DNA of 64,000 nucleotides, from positions 5,885,459-5,949,458 of the forward strand of contig JACAXG010000026.1 in the NCBI GenBank assembly GCA_018881555.1, read 5' to 3'. This document shows positions 12,401 to 26,049 of this stretch, piece after piece; position 1 is the stretch's first letter; each line of letters opens with the position of its first letter. The stretch comes from Amblyornis subalaris (lineage: Eukaryota; Chordata; Aves; Passeriformes; Ptilonorhynchidae). Both the position numbers and the translations under genes were made by a program. The notes under the pieces were generated by a model, which was given only the letters and a program-made list of their open reading frames with translations, searched no databases and had not been told where the DNA came from.

Positions 12401-15400
12401 TGGTCTTGTTATACAGATGATTTTCATTTATTTGAGTCTACTGATGGTCAGACACTTCAGGCTTTACCTCTAACAGCAGAAAAGTGGTATCAAAGTGATT
12501 TTCACTACCTTATTAGCAGCAGGCAAGCAAAAAGCTTTAGTCTGAAATGAAGAATTCAGTTTTGAAATAAAAGATTTCTGTGTATAATTCCCATGGTTTT
12601 TTCACGAGATTTTTTTTCTGTTTTCCTCTATCACTTACTGGTTTAGCTACTGCACTTACTTCTTTGCTTTTCCTTTGAGCTCTTTCTCTAAAAGAACAGT
12701 GTACTTAAAATTCAGCAATATGGGCCTGTCACACTAGAAATCTGTAGTGGCATCACACGTGGGTTACTTCTGTTGGCCACACCTGCATTTTGAAATCCAA
12801 TTGGGAAATGGCTTTTCTGGATTTTGAAACTTTCCAATGCTCCCTGTATTACCGTTTTGGGGCACCTCATTTTTGTCCCAGAGTCGCTTCTGCTTTTGTC
12901 TTGGTCTGTTTCGCTCAATTTCTTCCTATTGCTCATTCTCAGTGGTATTCCTACCTCTTTTTCCTTGTTGGAAACACAGGCTAACCTTTGCATCACACAT
13001 ACACTGAGCACTTCTCTCTTTTGCTGATACTNGTTATGAGGCATAGCTTTGGGGTTTTTTTAAATAAAGAAGTGGCATCCTGTCATANCGTTCTTCTGTT
13101 CAATTAAGTTATTTCAAGTTTATGTTTGTGCAGGTAATTAAACGAGATCCTTGTGTGTTTTTCTTACAGTGCAGTGCTTTAGCTCATCTGGGTCTGCCCT
13201 NGCTCATGCAGCACAGTATTTTCTAACAGTTTGAACTCATTCCTTACTCTTAGAGTTCAGTTGTAGCTTTTGAAAGAATTCCTATGGTTTCTAGGATTAA
13301 AAGTTTACTTACTGTGCCCTCAGTGGAGGCAAAGAAGTAGAAATTAATAATCATTCACTGGAATCTTTTGATATAGTTTTTGGGCACCCATTCTTGGGGA
13401 GTTTGGGGAATATTTCCATAATCTGTTGTTAAAAGACAGTTCAGAAAAAGAGGCAATTGGAATTTCCCTTTGGAAGAGCCCCTCTCTGTCCATTGCTGGG
13501 CATGGAAATGTGCCTTCTTAAATGAGGAAAGTGATGTACCAGAAGCTGAGCTATAGGAAGGTCATTGCTCTTTGTTTTCAGCTCTTGTAACGTGTGTTAT
13601 TAAGCTTGAGGAAAATTAGAGGAGGCTTCTCATAACTGGCCTGAAGCAAACTTCAAAATTTCCACCTCACTCTCTTCTCCAAGAGTGGAAGTAGTGCATA
13701 GTCTTCTTATGCTTTGAAATCTGCACTGCTTTTTAATTATGGACAGGGCCTTATTACTCCAAATAGGACCTCTTCTATATTTTAATCTGGGAAGAGCAAG
13801 TTCTGTGTCCCAGAGAACAAATTCCCCGATGATATTTGCTGAAAGTTTCTACGTTCAAGATTCCCATTTATGTATCTCAATGTACATTTTAGTCAGTTTT
13901 ATTCCTGGAGACCAGCTCCTACATCATTATATCTTTTATTATAAACCTAAGAAAATGTCAATATTCCATCTGAAGGACAAAGCTAAATATATAANTTGGC
14001 TTGTGCCTTTACACATGCAGTGCCTCATCATATGAAGGATGCAAAAGCTGCCATTTTTGTGTGTTTCAAAAAATAACCCAAGCATATAAAATGAGACTTG
14101 AAAAGGAGATTTGTACTCAAAGGATTGTCTTTTGCTCTTCCCACTTGAAATTCATTCTCACTTTTTTCTGCTCATTATTAATACACAAATGGCATCCTGC
14201 AAGACCTACTGTAATGCGTTTTCTCTAAATGCCACTCAGATAATATGTGAAGAGCTCTACTTCATATCAGAGGTAGGACTGGAGGTGAAAACCAGACATG
14301 GTCTGAATTGCCCTTGTGTAGCTGAAGAATGGCATTTCACAGCAAGTTGGCCTCATCAGAACCTNGGAGCCCATTTACAGTATCTTTAGGCAGCACCTCT
14401 CTGTAGGCACAGTGATGATTCTGTTTCTTTGAAAGAAGCTGTTGTATTGCTTGTAAAAATTATCTAGTATTTCATTATTGTGATATAAAAAACAAGTAAT
14501 TTTTCTTTAGGTCTGCAGGTAGAAGGTGAAACCAAACGAAGCTCTGACAGGTGCAGGTTCGGGTAAATAATGCATTATAAACTGCAATTGCAAAATCATA
14601 AAGCAAACCATATAAAAATTTGGGAGTGGCAGGTAAACCATATTCTTGGAAAATTATTGAGCCTTTGAGGTCTACATGTATATAAATATATATGTATATG
14701 TATAGTTTCAGAGTGCTTCCTTGATTTTTTTCTTATAAAAATCGGTGGTTTTGAGATCATTTATAATAATCAGTATCCTGAACTTACTATATGGACTCTT
14801 GGAAGTCAAACCAGCACACATTTTGGGAGTTGGATTTTTACGTTATAATGTCATGCTGTGTATGACGGCTTTCATGTTGTACAGAGCCTGTACTCACAGG
14901 TACAGGTAGGGCAGTAGATAGAGCTTGTAAGTGTACCAAGTTTTCATAAATCCTATAGCAATAATCAAAGCTGATCTGCTTTTTCATGGTTAAACATGGT
15001 TCTGGGATTTCAGTATATTGTGAAGTATTGGCTTCATAAGCAGTCATGTGTTTTTAATTCAGCAATTCTAATTACAGGAAATTTAATGATAATGAAGAGT
15101 AACAAAAAAAATATAAAGGAAAAAAACACAAAAGAGAACTTAGTTTCCATCCCCAGAAAAGAAACATTTTGGTAATAAACTGGTGCCTTTACATTGGAAA
15201 ATTCATTTGTTGTACTTTGACCATATATGCTAACTGTTAGCAGTAGTCCTTTGTTTTTGCTTTTCTTTTTATTTCTTCTTTGGTTTGCTTTTTATGGCTA
15301 GAAATATCTATTTAATAATTGGGAAAACATGATGGTAAGGCGTGATCCTAAACAGGAAGGCAGCTGGTGCCTAAAGAGTTTGGTAATAGGATATCAGATT

Positions 15401-15436
15401 TTGTCACAGCTATAAAATCAGTAATAAACTTAGGCA

Positions 15437-15493
15437 AAATTTTGGCCCTGCTGAACCAGAGTTTTGCCATTGACTTCAGCAGAGACAAAATTT
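15437..15493. repeat. Imperfect inverted repeat, likely old DNA-element relic
   Basis: Nineteen-base arms, 15437-15455 'aaattttggccctgctgaa' and 15475-15493 'ttcagcagagacaaaattt', are inverted with two mismatches around a 19-base centre. The strings 'gccattgacttcagcag' and 'ggccctgctgaa' occur in old amniote repeats. It may be a MITE-like fossil. An RNA hairpin is a less likely reading. Confidence 0.5.
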
Positions 15494-15611
15494 CATTGCT
15501 GGGGTGTGATAAGCAATAGCCTGAGTCAGAGTGTGTGGCAAGCAGAGGAAAGCTGCCTGTTTGGCTTGCCTTGGCTGAAACATTTGTAGCTCCTGTGTCT
15601 GTACCATACAG

Positions 15612-15675
15612 GGATCCAACCTCTGCCGCTCATACCTTGCCCGGTAGACTGTCTGGTGATGGAACAGGCAGAAAG
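15612..15675 (+). ncRNA. Weak exon-like segment with clustered acceptor sites downstream
   Basis: The segment is preceded by 'tgtctgtaccatacag' and ends at 'gcagaaag|gtatgt'. Two stronger acceptors follow: 'ttccttttgttttccag' ending at 15717 and 'ctttgctctccctgttttgtag' ending at 15811. A partner donor for them is not evident. An AATAAA at about 15944 could end a terminal exon starting at 15812. Everything here is motif-level evidence. Confidence 0.2.
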
Positions 15676-17078
15676 GTATGTAGTCTTCTGTTTGGTTGGC
15701 TTCCTTTTGTTTTCCAGAAGTGGTGGAAAAGCAGTTTGGAGGAGTTACTGATGCTGTGTCGTCTCTGCTTTAACTTTTAGTAAATAAGACTTTGCTCTCC
15801 CTGTTTTGTAGGACGTCAAAGAATGAAATACCTAAGAAAGAAATCTTCAGCAGTCAGCACCCAATTTGGCATAAGGATGATAAAGTGTAGGATCCTAAGC
15901 CTGGAAAGCTGGCCAGTTAAAATACCAAATGATCCAATTACAAATAAAAGACAAATTCATACGATCGTTGGGGAACTGTGGAGTTCATTTATTCATGATG
16001 ATTAATTTGGCCAAGAGCAGCATTGGCTTATTATTATTAGACAGATTTCATTCAAAATTACCTTTGATATAGAACACAATCAATTAAATATAGTGATCGT
16101 CATGTCAAAAGTTCTGCCTAATGAATTAGCTTTACCTAACCCTGTTGGTAGATTTAGTTATGGGCTGCATATTCTGGCAACACACATAGATTTAGGACAT
16201 TAATAAAGTGGTGAACTGCTTAATGACCCAGCAGCTTATCTGGTAGCCTCTTTTTTTTGCATATATAATCAAGTTTCAAAAATACAAATTTTCAAAAGAC
16301 TGCAAATTCCAAGTGGTGTCTGACAGTCACTTTTCAATTTTCCACACCTTTATTAAAAACATCTGTTAAATTAATTTTGAAATACACTGAAACGTCCTTT
16401 TAACTTCAGTGTAATTATACTTCCAATTTAAGAGATGTTTCTTCATAGCCCTTCTTATNGAAAGTTCAGGAGCGGCAAAGAAGATGTTAGAAATTTTAAA
16501 TACAGTAAAATTTTAAAACCTATTTTTGTAGTCCACAGTGTTGTTTGAAGAACAAAGAAAAACCTAAAGGGTTTGCTTTTCACACCTGAAATGCCTTAGG
16601 TTTTAAAGTAATCTCAGTACTTTCCTTTGAAACTTACCAAAAAAATCTGGTATTTTTAAACCCTGAGGATCTAAGCTGAAGGATCTAAACTCGCCCAGTC
16701 GTTTCTGGTTTCTCTGTGCATACTTATGAGCAAAGATCAGGGGACTAAGATAATAAGAATTTCTGCCATCTTTCTTTTTAAGTTGGAACATCTTGATTTG
16801 TTTCCTTATTTTGCTGTTCTTGGTGTCATGCCCTCAACTGCACGCTAAAAATTCCCAGCTAGAAAGATGGGAAAGCATGTTTGCCAGCTAATCAACTTTA
16901 GCCATTTTAGTTTCTAATGTTTAAATACAGCACATTATGTGCATGATGTGGGTACAAAACTAGTGTGATGCAGTACAGAAGATGGAGCCAGGCTCTTCTC
17001 AGTGGTATTCAGTGTAACGTTAATAAACAATTCTATCTAAATGCGATTTGAAAAAATCACAACTTTTTACCTGGGGAT

Positions 17079-17253
17079 GGTCAGCACTGAAGCAGTGTGC
17101 TCAGACAGACTGTGGAGTCTCCATCCCTGGAGATATTTAAAATCCAATGGACACAGCCCTGAGCAACCTGCTCTGACTGACCCTGTCTGAGCTGTGTTGG
17201 CCCAGGCAATCTCCAGAGGTGCCTTCCTGCCTCAGTTTTCTGTGTGAGNCTAT
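17079..17253 (+). mobile_element. Degraded CR1 3' fragment
   Basis: The segment aligns by eye with the CR1 3' end of an older subfamily: 'tgtggagtctccatccctgg', 'gagatattta', 'ggacacagccctgagcaacc', 'tgctctgactgaccctg' and 'tctccagaggtgccttcc'. The terminal octamers are decayed ('tgtgtgagnct'). No coding potential remains. Confidence 0.85.
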
Positions 17254-17861
17254 AACCTGGTCTTGGCTAATGTAATAACTTTTAAAAATGTAGGAGATTT
17301 TAAACTAATAATGTTACAGAAACACAAATTGACCAGATTCTGAAATTGTATCATTTGTACTTACATGATATAAAATATATACATAATATGTATTTAGGGT
17401 AGTATTCTAAGCCAACCTTAGGCTAGAATTTGGTAGCTCTGTTACTAAATTAAAAATCAAAGTATTTTTTTATTGTCTTCAGAAACAGAGGATTCTGAAG
17501 AGTAAAACTATAGAAGTTGAAAAAGCAGAAAACTCACAATGTTAATACCGTGTTTAAAATCATGTCCTGGAGGCAGACATTAACCAGCTGAAAAGCATGC
17601 AAACTAGGATCTTTTAAAATGCTGAGTTGCACAAATAATTCATAAAATTGCTGTATGTTGACTTTCCACTTTTTTTTTTTTTTTTTGTCTTTACTCGTAT
17701 TAAAAGTGTGTGTTCCCCTTGAAGCTGCCCCAGTCTTTTAGGAGCTGTGCTCTGTCCTTCATTCTGGAAACTCTTTGTTGTGCATTTATGTGGACAGCTA
17801 AAGACTTCAGTGGGGTCCAAGTGCAATATGATGATGTTGTTAACAGATTTATTTCTTGTGC

Positions 17862-17960
17862 TGTGATGGCATTCAGAGCCTGAGCCCAGAGCCCCTCACT
17901 GTGTTAGGTGCCCTCAGCACACAGCAGGAGATTTTCCTGCCCAAGGAGCTTCTCCTCAAG
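17862..17960 (+). repeat. Possible ancient amniote interspersed repeat relic
   Basis: The stretch 'gcccctcactgtgttaggtg', 'cacacagcaggaga' and 'ttcctgcccaaggagcttct' resembles a repeat common in turtles and crocodiles ('tgtgctaggcgctgtacaaa ... gtccctgccccaaagagctt'). I cannot name the family with certainty. The match is by eye and diverged. Confidence 0.4.
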
Positions 17961-20552
17961 CACACAGTTGGGGTCAACTCCCCAACAGCTTCCACGTGTG
18001 GTGTTGGTATCCTCCACCCTCCACCAGCTTTCTAAGGGGCATTTTGAGGCATATCTTTCCTTGGATTAATTACAATTTTTTAGGGAAACTGTTCTTGAAG
18101 GTAAAAGGGACACAGACGAGAGGAAAATAAATTAAGGAAGGGAGGTATGACACATTTGGAGCATCAGAATAATGAACAGGTGGAGAAGTGTNTCTGACGT
18201 CTAACATTTGGATAGTGTATTTGCATGCAAAAAAATGTTTTCAAAAAGATTAATTGTTATGTACTTGCAGTAGTTGATAATGGAAAAATTCATGGCTTCT
18301 TTTTTTCCTTTCTTTTTTTTTCTTTTTTAATTTGGAGGCACTATATGCCAATAGCTGTGCGAGACATGGCTTCTAAAATGGTGCCCTTTCACTGCATCAT
18401 TTTCTAATGTCCTCTTTGGTAAACAAAGAAAAAAAACCCAGATTTATAAGCAATTCTTTTGCCTTTAAATTAGCATTGTATGTTTAGTATGGGTTTGTTT
18501 ACCTTTGGAAAAAATTGCTAATTTTCTTTTTTTTTTTTTTGGAATTATAGTTTAAAGCAATAAACCAAAGCTTTGAATAGCATGCATGGACATGCTTTAA
18601 TATATTCATGAGTGATCAAAATACCGTACAGAAATCACATATGCTGCTCTGCTGCAACTTTCAAGGTTCAATCCATCATTCTGGAACCCAGGGGGCTGAG
18701 ATTTGACATCCTGCCTAGAAACCATACTTCAGATTGGCTGGAACTGTGCCATCTTATGTTCAGGTTAAAAGAGCAGCTGTAATTTGTCTGGGTAGCACTT
18801 TAACTATGCACAGCAAATCGTAAAACCNATTTTCAGTAATAAACTCGAAGATAAAATAGGTCCATTTGCTTCATTTCCTGATCCACACAAGATTTTCATC
18901 ATTTTGATACAATACCACTTGGAGTTTGATCTTATAATGATGTAGATTTCTGTAACAATCTTTCTCAGATTAGCAGTTTTGTTTAGCATATAGACACTAT
19001 GTAGAAGATTTCTGTTTTGGCATTTAGTGGAAGCCTTTTTCTATTGTTCTTTGGAACTGAAAATATGAGAATAATTTCATAGTAGGAGTTAAGTTTATAT
19101 GTGATTGCCACAATAAATAAAACCCNATTGTAGCCTTTTTCAGTTGTAAATACCAGATGTGAAAATACTCTATCCTGTTCTCTTTTTCCCTTTTTATGTC
19201 TAATATGGCTTGTTTGCAAGGGAGTAGCAAATGCAAGTATTCCCAGCAACACAGTGAAGGTAATATATAAATATTATTTTTATTTGTGGCTTTGGATTGT
19301 AGTGATTTTATATTTCAATGTTTAGCATTTGCAAGCGTGACTTTGCCTGAGTAGCAGGAAGGGAAAGGAAGGGAAGTTTTCTGTTTAATTTAGGAACTCA
19401 AGAGAACCCATCCTAGCATAGACTTTCCTCAAAGGAATTTTCAATGAGCCCAGTTGTGGGGAGCCTGACCAGAGGCAGCCAAACTCACCTCACTCACCAC
19501 ACTCACGGAGCTGCGGGCTTTGTTTCAATTCCTTTTGGTTGTTGCACNGTTTGGGTTCCAGCACCGTCGTTCTTCTGATACAGGTCTGCAGAAGCTTTGT
19601 TTGCCCATAGACTGTAAGAGACAGCTTTAAATATCATTCTACTTAACCATTAACTAGATTAGCCAGTCCCCTCTGAATTCTTAGTGCATTTACTTCACTA
19701 ACCTTCCGCCAAGTGCCAGATTGCCAAGGTTTTCTTTTTCACAGAGCCATTTCTCTACCTGCATTTCTACTTGGACTTTTCTCTTTCAGCTCCACAGACC
19801 TCTCCCTTTTTGGGAATGTTTTCAAGTCTTAGAGTTTGCTAAACCAAAAGGAAAACCCCACATCACTCTTCCTAACCCCTGTGCCCCACTCCTGAGCTGA
19901 GGAGTTCCATTCACAGACAGGTCTCTGGGTATTGCCTGTGCATCACCCCTGTAGCACCAGGGAAGGCTCTTTCCCTTACCCTTCCCTCAGTACCACGGGG
20001 CCTTTAGACACTGTTGGCAAGACGCTTGTCTCTGTTGCTCTATTGTTGTAGCTCAGCCTACCCTACTGAAAATGCATTCTTTCAAGATGTTTGTTTTCTT
20101 TAGCCCTTTGAAAATGCCTCTGGATTAAGAATTTATTTGAGTGTAGTGTACTTGTATTAGACATGTACTTTGCTGGGGTAGCCAAGCCAGGGAAAATGAA
20201 ATGTGTTTCTGTATATTCCATCTTCCCCTCCCACAGTTAAGCGAGGGCAGGCTGCAGGATAGCATTGTGTGTCTTGGTGGCCACACAAGCACTCGGTATT
20301 CACTGGAGACTTGGAGGTACGACAGCTGCATATAAATATGCATAGTTGGAGAGATTCGTGCTTGTGCCTCGTTCTAGGGCTGATTGGTTGTGGTGCTGCC
20401 ACGGCAAATCAATGAGCGTTTCCCTCATCTATCAGCTGCTCGCTTGCTTGGAAGCAGACAAAATGGTTAAAACACCAACAGCCCACAGAGGGCTCCTGAG
20501 TGAGGGAGACTTGTTTGCTACAGCACTCAAAACATTTCCCTGAATCTACAGT

Positions 20553-20613
20553 AGCTCTCAGTAGATGAATTTAGCACTCAGCAGATTAATTTAGCTCCCA
20601 GTGTGCTGGATTT
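20553..20613. repeat. Small minisatellite, three imperfect 20-21 bp units
   Basis: The units are 'agctctcagtagatgaattt', 'agcactcagcagattaattt' and 'agctcccagtgtgctggatt' plus t. They are adjacent and diverged by several substitutions, so the array is old and short. Confidence 0.7.
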
Positions 20614-23600
20614 AGAAAGAAAAACTAATATAGATGAATACATTCTGTTCAGCCAGCATATTTTGTTTTGCAACAATACACATGTCTTATTTGAACTGCA
20701 ATCTGGTTGGAAAGCATTTTGCGAATGGTGCATTGGTCATAAAAATGAGTCATGCTTGCTCATTTTTTAAAAAGCTCTCATCTAGTGCAGATTGAGGAAA
20801 AAGGTATTGAGCAATCCGCTGGAGAAAGTGTTGGAATTTCAGCCATCCCTGATGAGCCTTGGGCAGTTTTTTAAGGTGGACCTCGGCATTGTGTTGCAAA
20901 AAAAGTAGCAGCTGCTTTTCCCTTTGTTACCTGCGTACCTCAGTGATGTGATGGGATGTGCACCACCCTGCTCGTTGTGGCTTGGCTCATCTGCCTTGTG
21001 GGCAGGGTTTCCTTGGAACGATTTGCAGGCTGGAAGCCGAAGGTATGTCTAATGGCTGTTGGGAAGAGCTCTCTAGTAGGATAAAATCAGGATCCAAAAT
21101 CCATTGTTTCATGACTTCATTATAAGCTTTAGCTTTCTTCCTTAACCTGGGACATGTCACAAGGGAAATGGGACTAGATTGCTTATGCATGATAAGGTGA
21201 CTAGCTTGCTTATGATAACAGTAATGTTTATCATTTCAGGAGCTGGGAAACTGAATAAAAAGATAAAGATATAAGCTAAAGATATCAAAAAACCTAGGAG
21301 CTGATGAGATCATTTGAATGGTTTTATTTGAACATAAAGTGGTCAAGGAAATGAAAAGAAAAATGTTGTGATACGACAAGCTGACTTTCTTAAATAGTAT
21401 CCTCAATAAATGAGTACCTTATAAGAAAGACTAGCTCCCAACACATCTTCCAGAGCTCTTCTTGGTGAAGTATTTCCACTACCACCAGCAGCAGAATGAT
21501 GGTTATACAATGTTCTTTCAGTTTCTCAACATTTTTAAAAGAAGAAAAAAAAACACATTAAAGAATGGGTTGAAGAGCAAATAGCTCCTTTCGATTGAGT
21601 TGGTGCCGTACAGTGCAGATCTAATTTACTCGGGAGGTTCTCTGCTGCTACAGTGATGACTCCTTTATAGTAGTGATTCCCAATCCTATTTAATCAAAGA
21701 ACTACTGAACCTTTTGGAGAACACAAACCAAAGACCTTCCTCTTAATGATAGTGCAGTGGTTTTCATTTACTGATAGATAAAAATGAAGGAAAACTTTGG
21801 AAGCTGCTAGGAGGTTTGTTTCCACCACTTGTTTGTGTACTGGCTTGCATGTGCAGAGATATGCATATGTTTTCTTCTCNCAGTTTTTAAATCCTACCAT
21901 GTTTTTGGAGTTTATCTTGTAATACCTTACAGGCTACCAGCAGCTTTTAGTCCATATGTCGAGGAGTGCTGCAAGGAAGACCACAGAAGGCTGGAGGCCT
22001 AGTTCCTGTGTTTGCTAGGAGCCTTGCCCGCCAAACCACAAAGCATTCTGTGCACAGTTGCTCTCTTTCTTCTTGATGGTAAATGCTGCTTTCAGTAAGA
22101 GACTGCAAAGTGGAAATCTCTCAGNCATAATGTGGGATTTTACCAGTTCTTCTGTGTGGAGGATGAGGCAAAGTGCTGTATCCAGAGGGCATGCAGGGAG
22201 GCATAGTGACTCACCAGGCCTTCTGACTCCTCTCTTCCAGGGGGAGTGGGAATGTGTTGGGTATAAATCCTCCTACTGGAAGAGAAGAGTGAATTATCCC
22301 ACATGGACCTCACTGGGGGCTGTGGAAAGGGACTGTTTGGGGGGGGATGGTACCACACTGCCCTGGCAACCCCTTGTCCCTGGCTTTGCCCCTGCAGTCC
22401 CCAAACTCAGTGGGCAAGGGATGGAGGTGCAGGAGACAGTTCTTTGCAGCAACGTTTGGGTTGCACTGGAAGCAAGGAGAGGTTTCTGCTAAGTGAGGTC
22501 CAGCTTTTTGTTGGTGCTAGTTTTGAGTCACCCAATCTTTTTCTTTTCCTTGCCTATGTTAAGGTGGTTTTGTAGGTAAATAGGAATCATGGAAAACTAA
22601 TAGTAAGTCACAAAGATGAAGCTGTACTTCTACAAGGGCTTTGTGAGTGCTGCAAGGCTGAGTACCCTAGACCATTAGCCTCTACAAATATATTTGGAGG
22701 GGCGCTTGGTAGTTAAGCTTTACTTTTTGGTAGTCCGAGATTTTTGCAGATAGACCCAACTTCAGTGTCTTCTCCTCTGCCACGGGACACTCCAGAGCAT
22801 CCTGCTGCTGCAAATCCTTGCCTTCCACAACCCACTTCATTCATCTCCTCTTCCTCTTCCTCCTTTCAAGGTTTTCTTGTGTTCTTGGCAACAGCTACAG
22901 AGGAAATTAAAGGCTTTATTTCCAGACTAGCTTCAAACGTGGACGCAAGTTTCTGAAAATCCGGTTCTAAAAGCTTCAGTTTTTATTGTTTTCTGTGCTT
23001 CCCTGCCAAGATCATCTCTCTTCTGTGGCAAAATACTGCCATCTGTAAGATATATCAAACTAGATGTTAGTGTGTTGGTACTTGAAAATGCCATACGCTC
23101 ATTCATGGCCTTGTTATGGTTTAAGATTGTGCCAGACTTCATGGCATGCAGGGCCTTGTTTTAAATGTCCTTTTTTAATTTTCTTTTCTTTTGGTTCAGT
23201 GTCCCAGTCTATAAGTTCGAGCTTGGGACACATCCATAAGTTGGGGTGATTTTATCTAGATCTACTCTTATACATAAGTGGACATTGTGGCTCTGATGTA
23301 TACAGGGAAACAAGGGATAACAAATATTGGAAGAACTGACTTGCCTGTACATTGTGAAAGTATAGCACATCCACAGCAGTGCAGCAGTAGTGCTTCGATA
23401 GGTTCTCATAAAGAATATTTGCTGCTATAGTATTTATAGAAGTGAATTGATCTCAAAGCTTGCTCTTGATCATGACAGTAGTATCTATACTTTTATGCAA
23501 AACCACTTTCATTAAATGAGTTAGGAACACAATTAGTTATTTCGTCCCTGGAGCACAACCGCCCATTTCCTCCTATTCCTGTGAAATAATTTTAAGCTGC

Positions 23601-24949
23601 TATTTGCAACATTCTTGATANTGCTTAGTATGTTGTAAATGATAAAGTGAACTAGATAAAAGATGTATCACCTGTGCACAAACCATGCTTTGTTGTGGGA
23701 ACAGGACCAAACAACCAGTATAGGTGCATTTTAAGTCGCTTAAATGGAGTCCCCATCATCAGGTATTATTNTCATCTTTCCTTGAGAAACTTAGGTTTTG
23801 AGAAACTTGAGAAACTAAGGTTGACTTGCTCAATTAATGGGATGTGGAAAGTATTTAGTATCAGTGAAGCAAATATCATGTTTAATAAAATTGCTGATAT
23901 TTAGAAAGAATATTTGGTTTGTTTTGAAATTCATATAAGCTTGGATATAGAGGTTTTACAGTTTTAGTCCTAGGAAACAGAAATTTTGTTTTATGAGGAA
24001 TAAAAACATTTTAGCTCTTAAAGTTTTACTTGTTCACTGGAAATAATTTTTATTTATGATTTTGTCTGCATTAGGCACAAGATTTACAAACAGAGTTTGT
24101 GTTCATCACCNTTTCCTCTTCATTTTCCTGTCCCTGCCCCTCACTTCAGCAGACTTACCTGTCTGATAGAGATAATAATTTGTAATAACTCTGTATCTGG
24201 GGAGTTGTACTGGCAAAGTCATAGCGGCTACCCCTGTCTGCTATCTCTGTATAGGCAGTATTTCTTCATGATATAGTGGAGCTATCTCATTTAAGCAGAC
24301 TCAAGATTTGTTTGGTGTATGGAAAATCCCAGTCTTCAGTAAGGAAAGTGGATATCATTGTCCTGAATAGAGTAATGTTTAGAATTTTTATTTTTTGCTC
24401 CACATTTGATGAAAGTTTTGACAAAGGATGTTGAGCAGTATGGTGTGATGGGACATAATTTCCCGAGGAAATAAGAATAAATAAAATGGTACTGGGAATA
24501 GCATGGATTTCACAGTTGCTTTGGAATTCTGTACAGAAACCACATATAANATGTTCCTTTCTTCTCCCCTTTCTTCTGTTTTTTGTTTGTTTTTTTTTTT
24601 TTCTTTAACTGCATATATTAATAGCTATAGGAACATCAATTTTTATATCAGAGACTACAATTAAAAGTGCTTCACACAGCAAAATACAACTGGCTAACCA
24701 GTTTNGGGCTAAAGGTGTATAGGGGGAGGAAAAGACGCTCCATTTCTTTGCCTTCAAGCCAGCCAAGATAGCTCATCTCTGCACGTAACATTCCAAGGGC
24801 AGCAGGGGAAAAGCTACATGCGTAAGATTTGCTGAACCCTTATCATTCAGGAAGTGGGAGGAATGGTCTTTAGACTGGCATTCTGGTCTGGGTTATCAGA
24901 GACTTAGCTGTGGTTCCTGAGTTATTGCAGATATCCCGCCGTTAAGTAG

Positions 24950-25055
24950 CATAAGTAGTTTTCCTATGCCTCAGTTCCCCATCAGGTAAAAATAGGGATC
25001 TCTTACAGGGCTGTTGTGGGGATAAATACCTAAAGCTTGTTAAGTGCTTGGATTA
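24950..25055 (+). repeat. MIR-type SINE relic
   Basis: The order 'tgcctcagttccccatca', 'ggtaaaaatagggat', 'cagggctgttgtggggataa' and 'ttaagtgcttgg' follows the 3' half of the ancient amniote MIR SINE ('gcctcagtttcctcatctgt', 'aaaatggggat', 'gggttgttgtgaggatt', 'taaagcgctt'). The 5' half upstream (from about 24.87 kb) is too diverged to be sure of. It is an old, inactive relic. Confidence 0.6.
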
Positions 25056-25941
25056 TTCAGTAATGAAGCTTGTCTAAGTACCTTGAAGCACTGTTTAGGC
25101 TGGAATGTGTATATGCTATATCCATGCACCATGGACTTCCTTAATAGCTGGGAAGACAGAGAACCAATGGACCTGAGAGGACGGAAAGATCAGCAATGCA
25201 CTGAACTGCTCTTGTGTCAGAACCCAGAGACCCTTCTTGGTGGAAGGCAGTTCTTCGAGCTGTGGCTGGACATGACCTAAGTAGAAAATAATTGAATTGC
25301 TTGGTCCAAGGAGATGCTGGGGAATGAGAGAAGGCTTTTATGAAATTCTCCATTGAGAGAGTAGAAAGTGGAGGAGGAACACAAGCAAGTACTTTATAAG
25401 AGGGAATATTTCTAGAATTGACTTTTCTTCTTGGAAGTCAGACATACAGGAACAAAAAATGGAAGAAAATCAGGCTATTGCCTGATACAACAACAGAAGG
25501 ATTTTTCTTCTCATAGACTATATAACTCAAGACATAACTGGGGAGTTGGAAAAAGAGAGGGGGAGAATATGTTGGAGAAGAGGGAAATAGTGACAGTAGC
25601 AGCTACTGAAATACAGATGTCAATTTATTGTATTAGACTAGTGAAACGCTAGTGTTGTGGATGAAGTTGTGCAGAGGGGGACATCACAGAAGGATCAGAA
25701 ATCAGAAGATTTATAGTTTGCAGTGAAGAAAAATATTTTGTGTGAGAAGATTTCTGTATTAGAATAGTCAGAAGAAGAATAATTGTTGAAACAGTTCTCT
25801 CCAGCTGAAAAACCTCTGAAAGGAATCTGTCTGTGTTAGCAGAGGGAAGAAGGGTGCTCTGGAGATAACGGAGCTTTTCAAGGTTAAAGGCAGAGGTCAC
25901 GGTGGTGCTGTAAATTCCACCAGCTCCACTTGCCTGCGCCA

Positions 25942-26049
25942 GGCCCCAGGAGGAGACCTCGGGCTGGCTGTGAGAGGGAGCCAGGCTCTCCCATGGGCGA
26001 CGGAGCCACAGCTCGTTCCTCAGTCAGGAGAGTGCCAAGTGCATCGTAG
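25942..26049 (+). ncRNA. Weak GC-rich exon-like segment
   Basis: This GC-rich stretch stands out from AT-rich surroundings. It ends in a good donor, 'catcgtag|gtgagtg'. Two possible acceptors precede it: 'cttgcctgcgccag' (exon start 25942) and 'aggccccag' (start 25950). Both have short pyrimidine tracts, so a first exon starting somewhere around 25.9 kb is as likely as an internal one. It contains several CpG dinucleotides. Support is splice motif and composition only. Confidence 0.25.

Larger units (their letters stand above)
3739..15436. other. Non-coding AT-rich interval
   Basis: No gene seen. It contains the hairpin at 8.95 kb, the A/C-rich tract at 9.36 kb, a C run at about 11835-11850 and scattered single N bases. 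Open frames here are below 135 codons, without recognisable domains. Confidence 0.6.
15676..24949. other. Non-coding interval with few repeats
   Basis: No gene seen. T runs lie at 17670-17686 and 18527-18540. It contains the degraded CR1 (17.08 kb), the possible old repeat (17.86 kb) and the minisatellite (20.55 kb). The palindromic string 'gcatataaatatgc' at about 20328-20341 sits near an inverted CCAAT box ('gattgg', 20383) and could be a regulatory site. Otherwise unremarkable. Confidence 0.55.
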
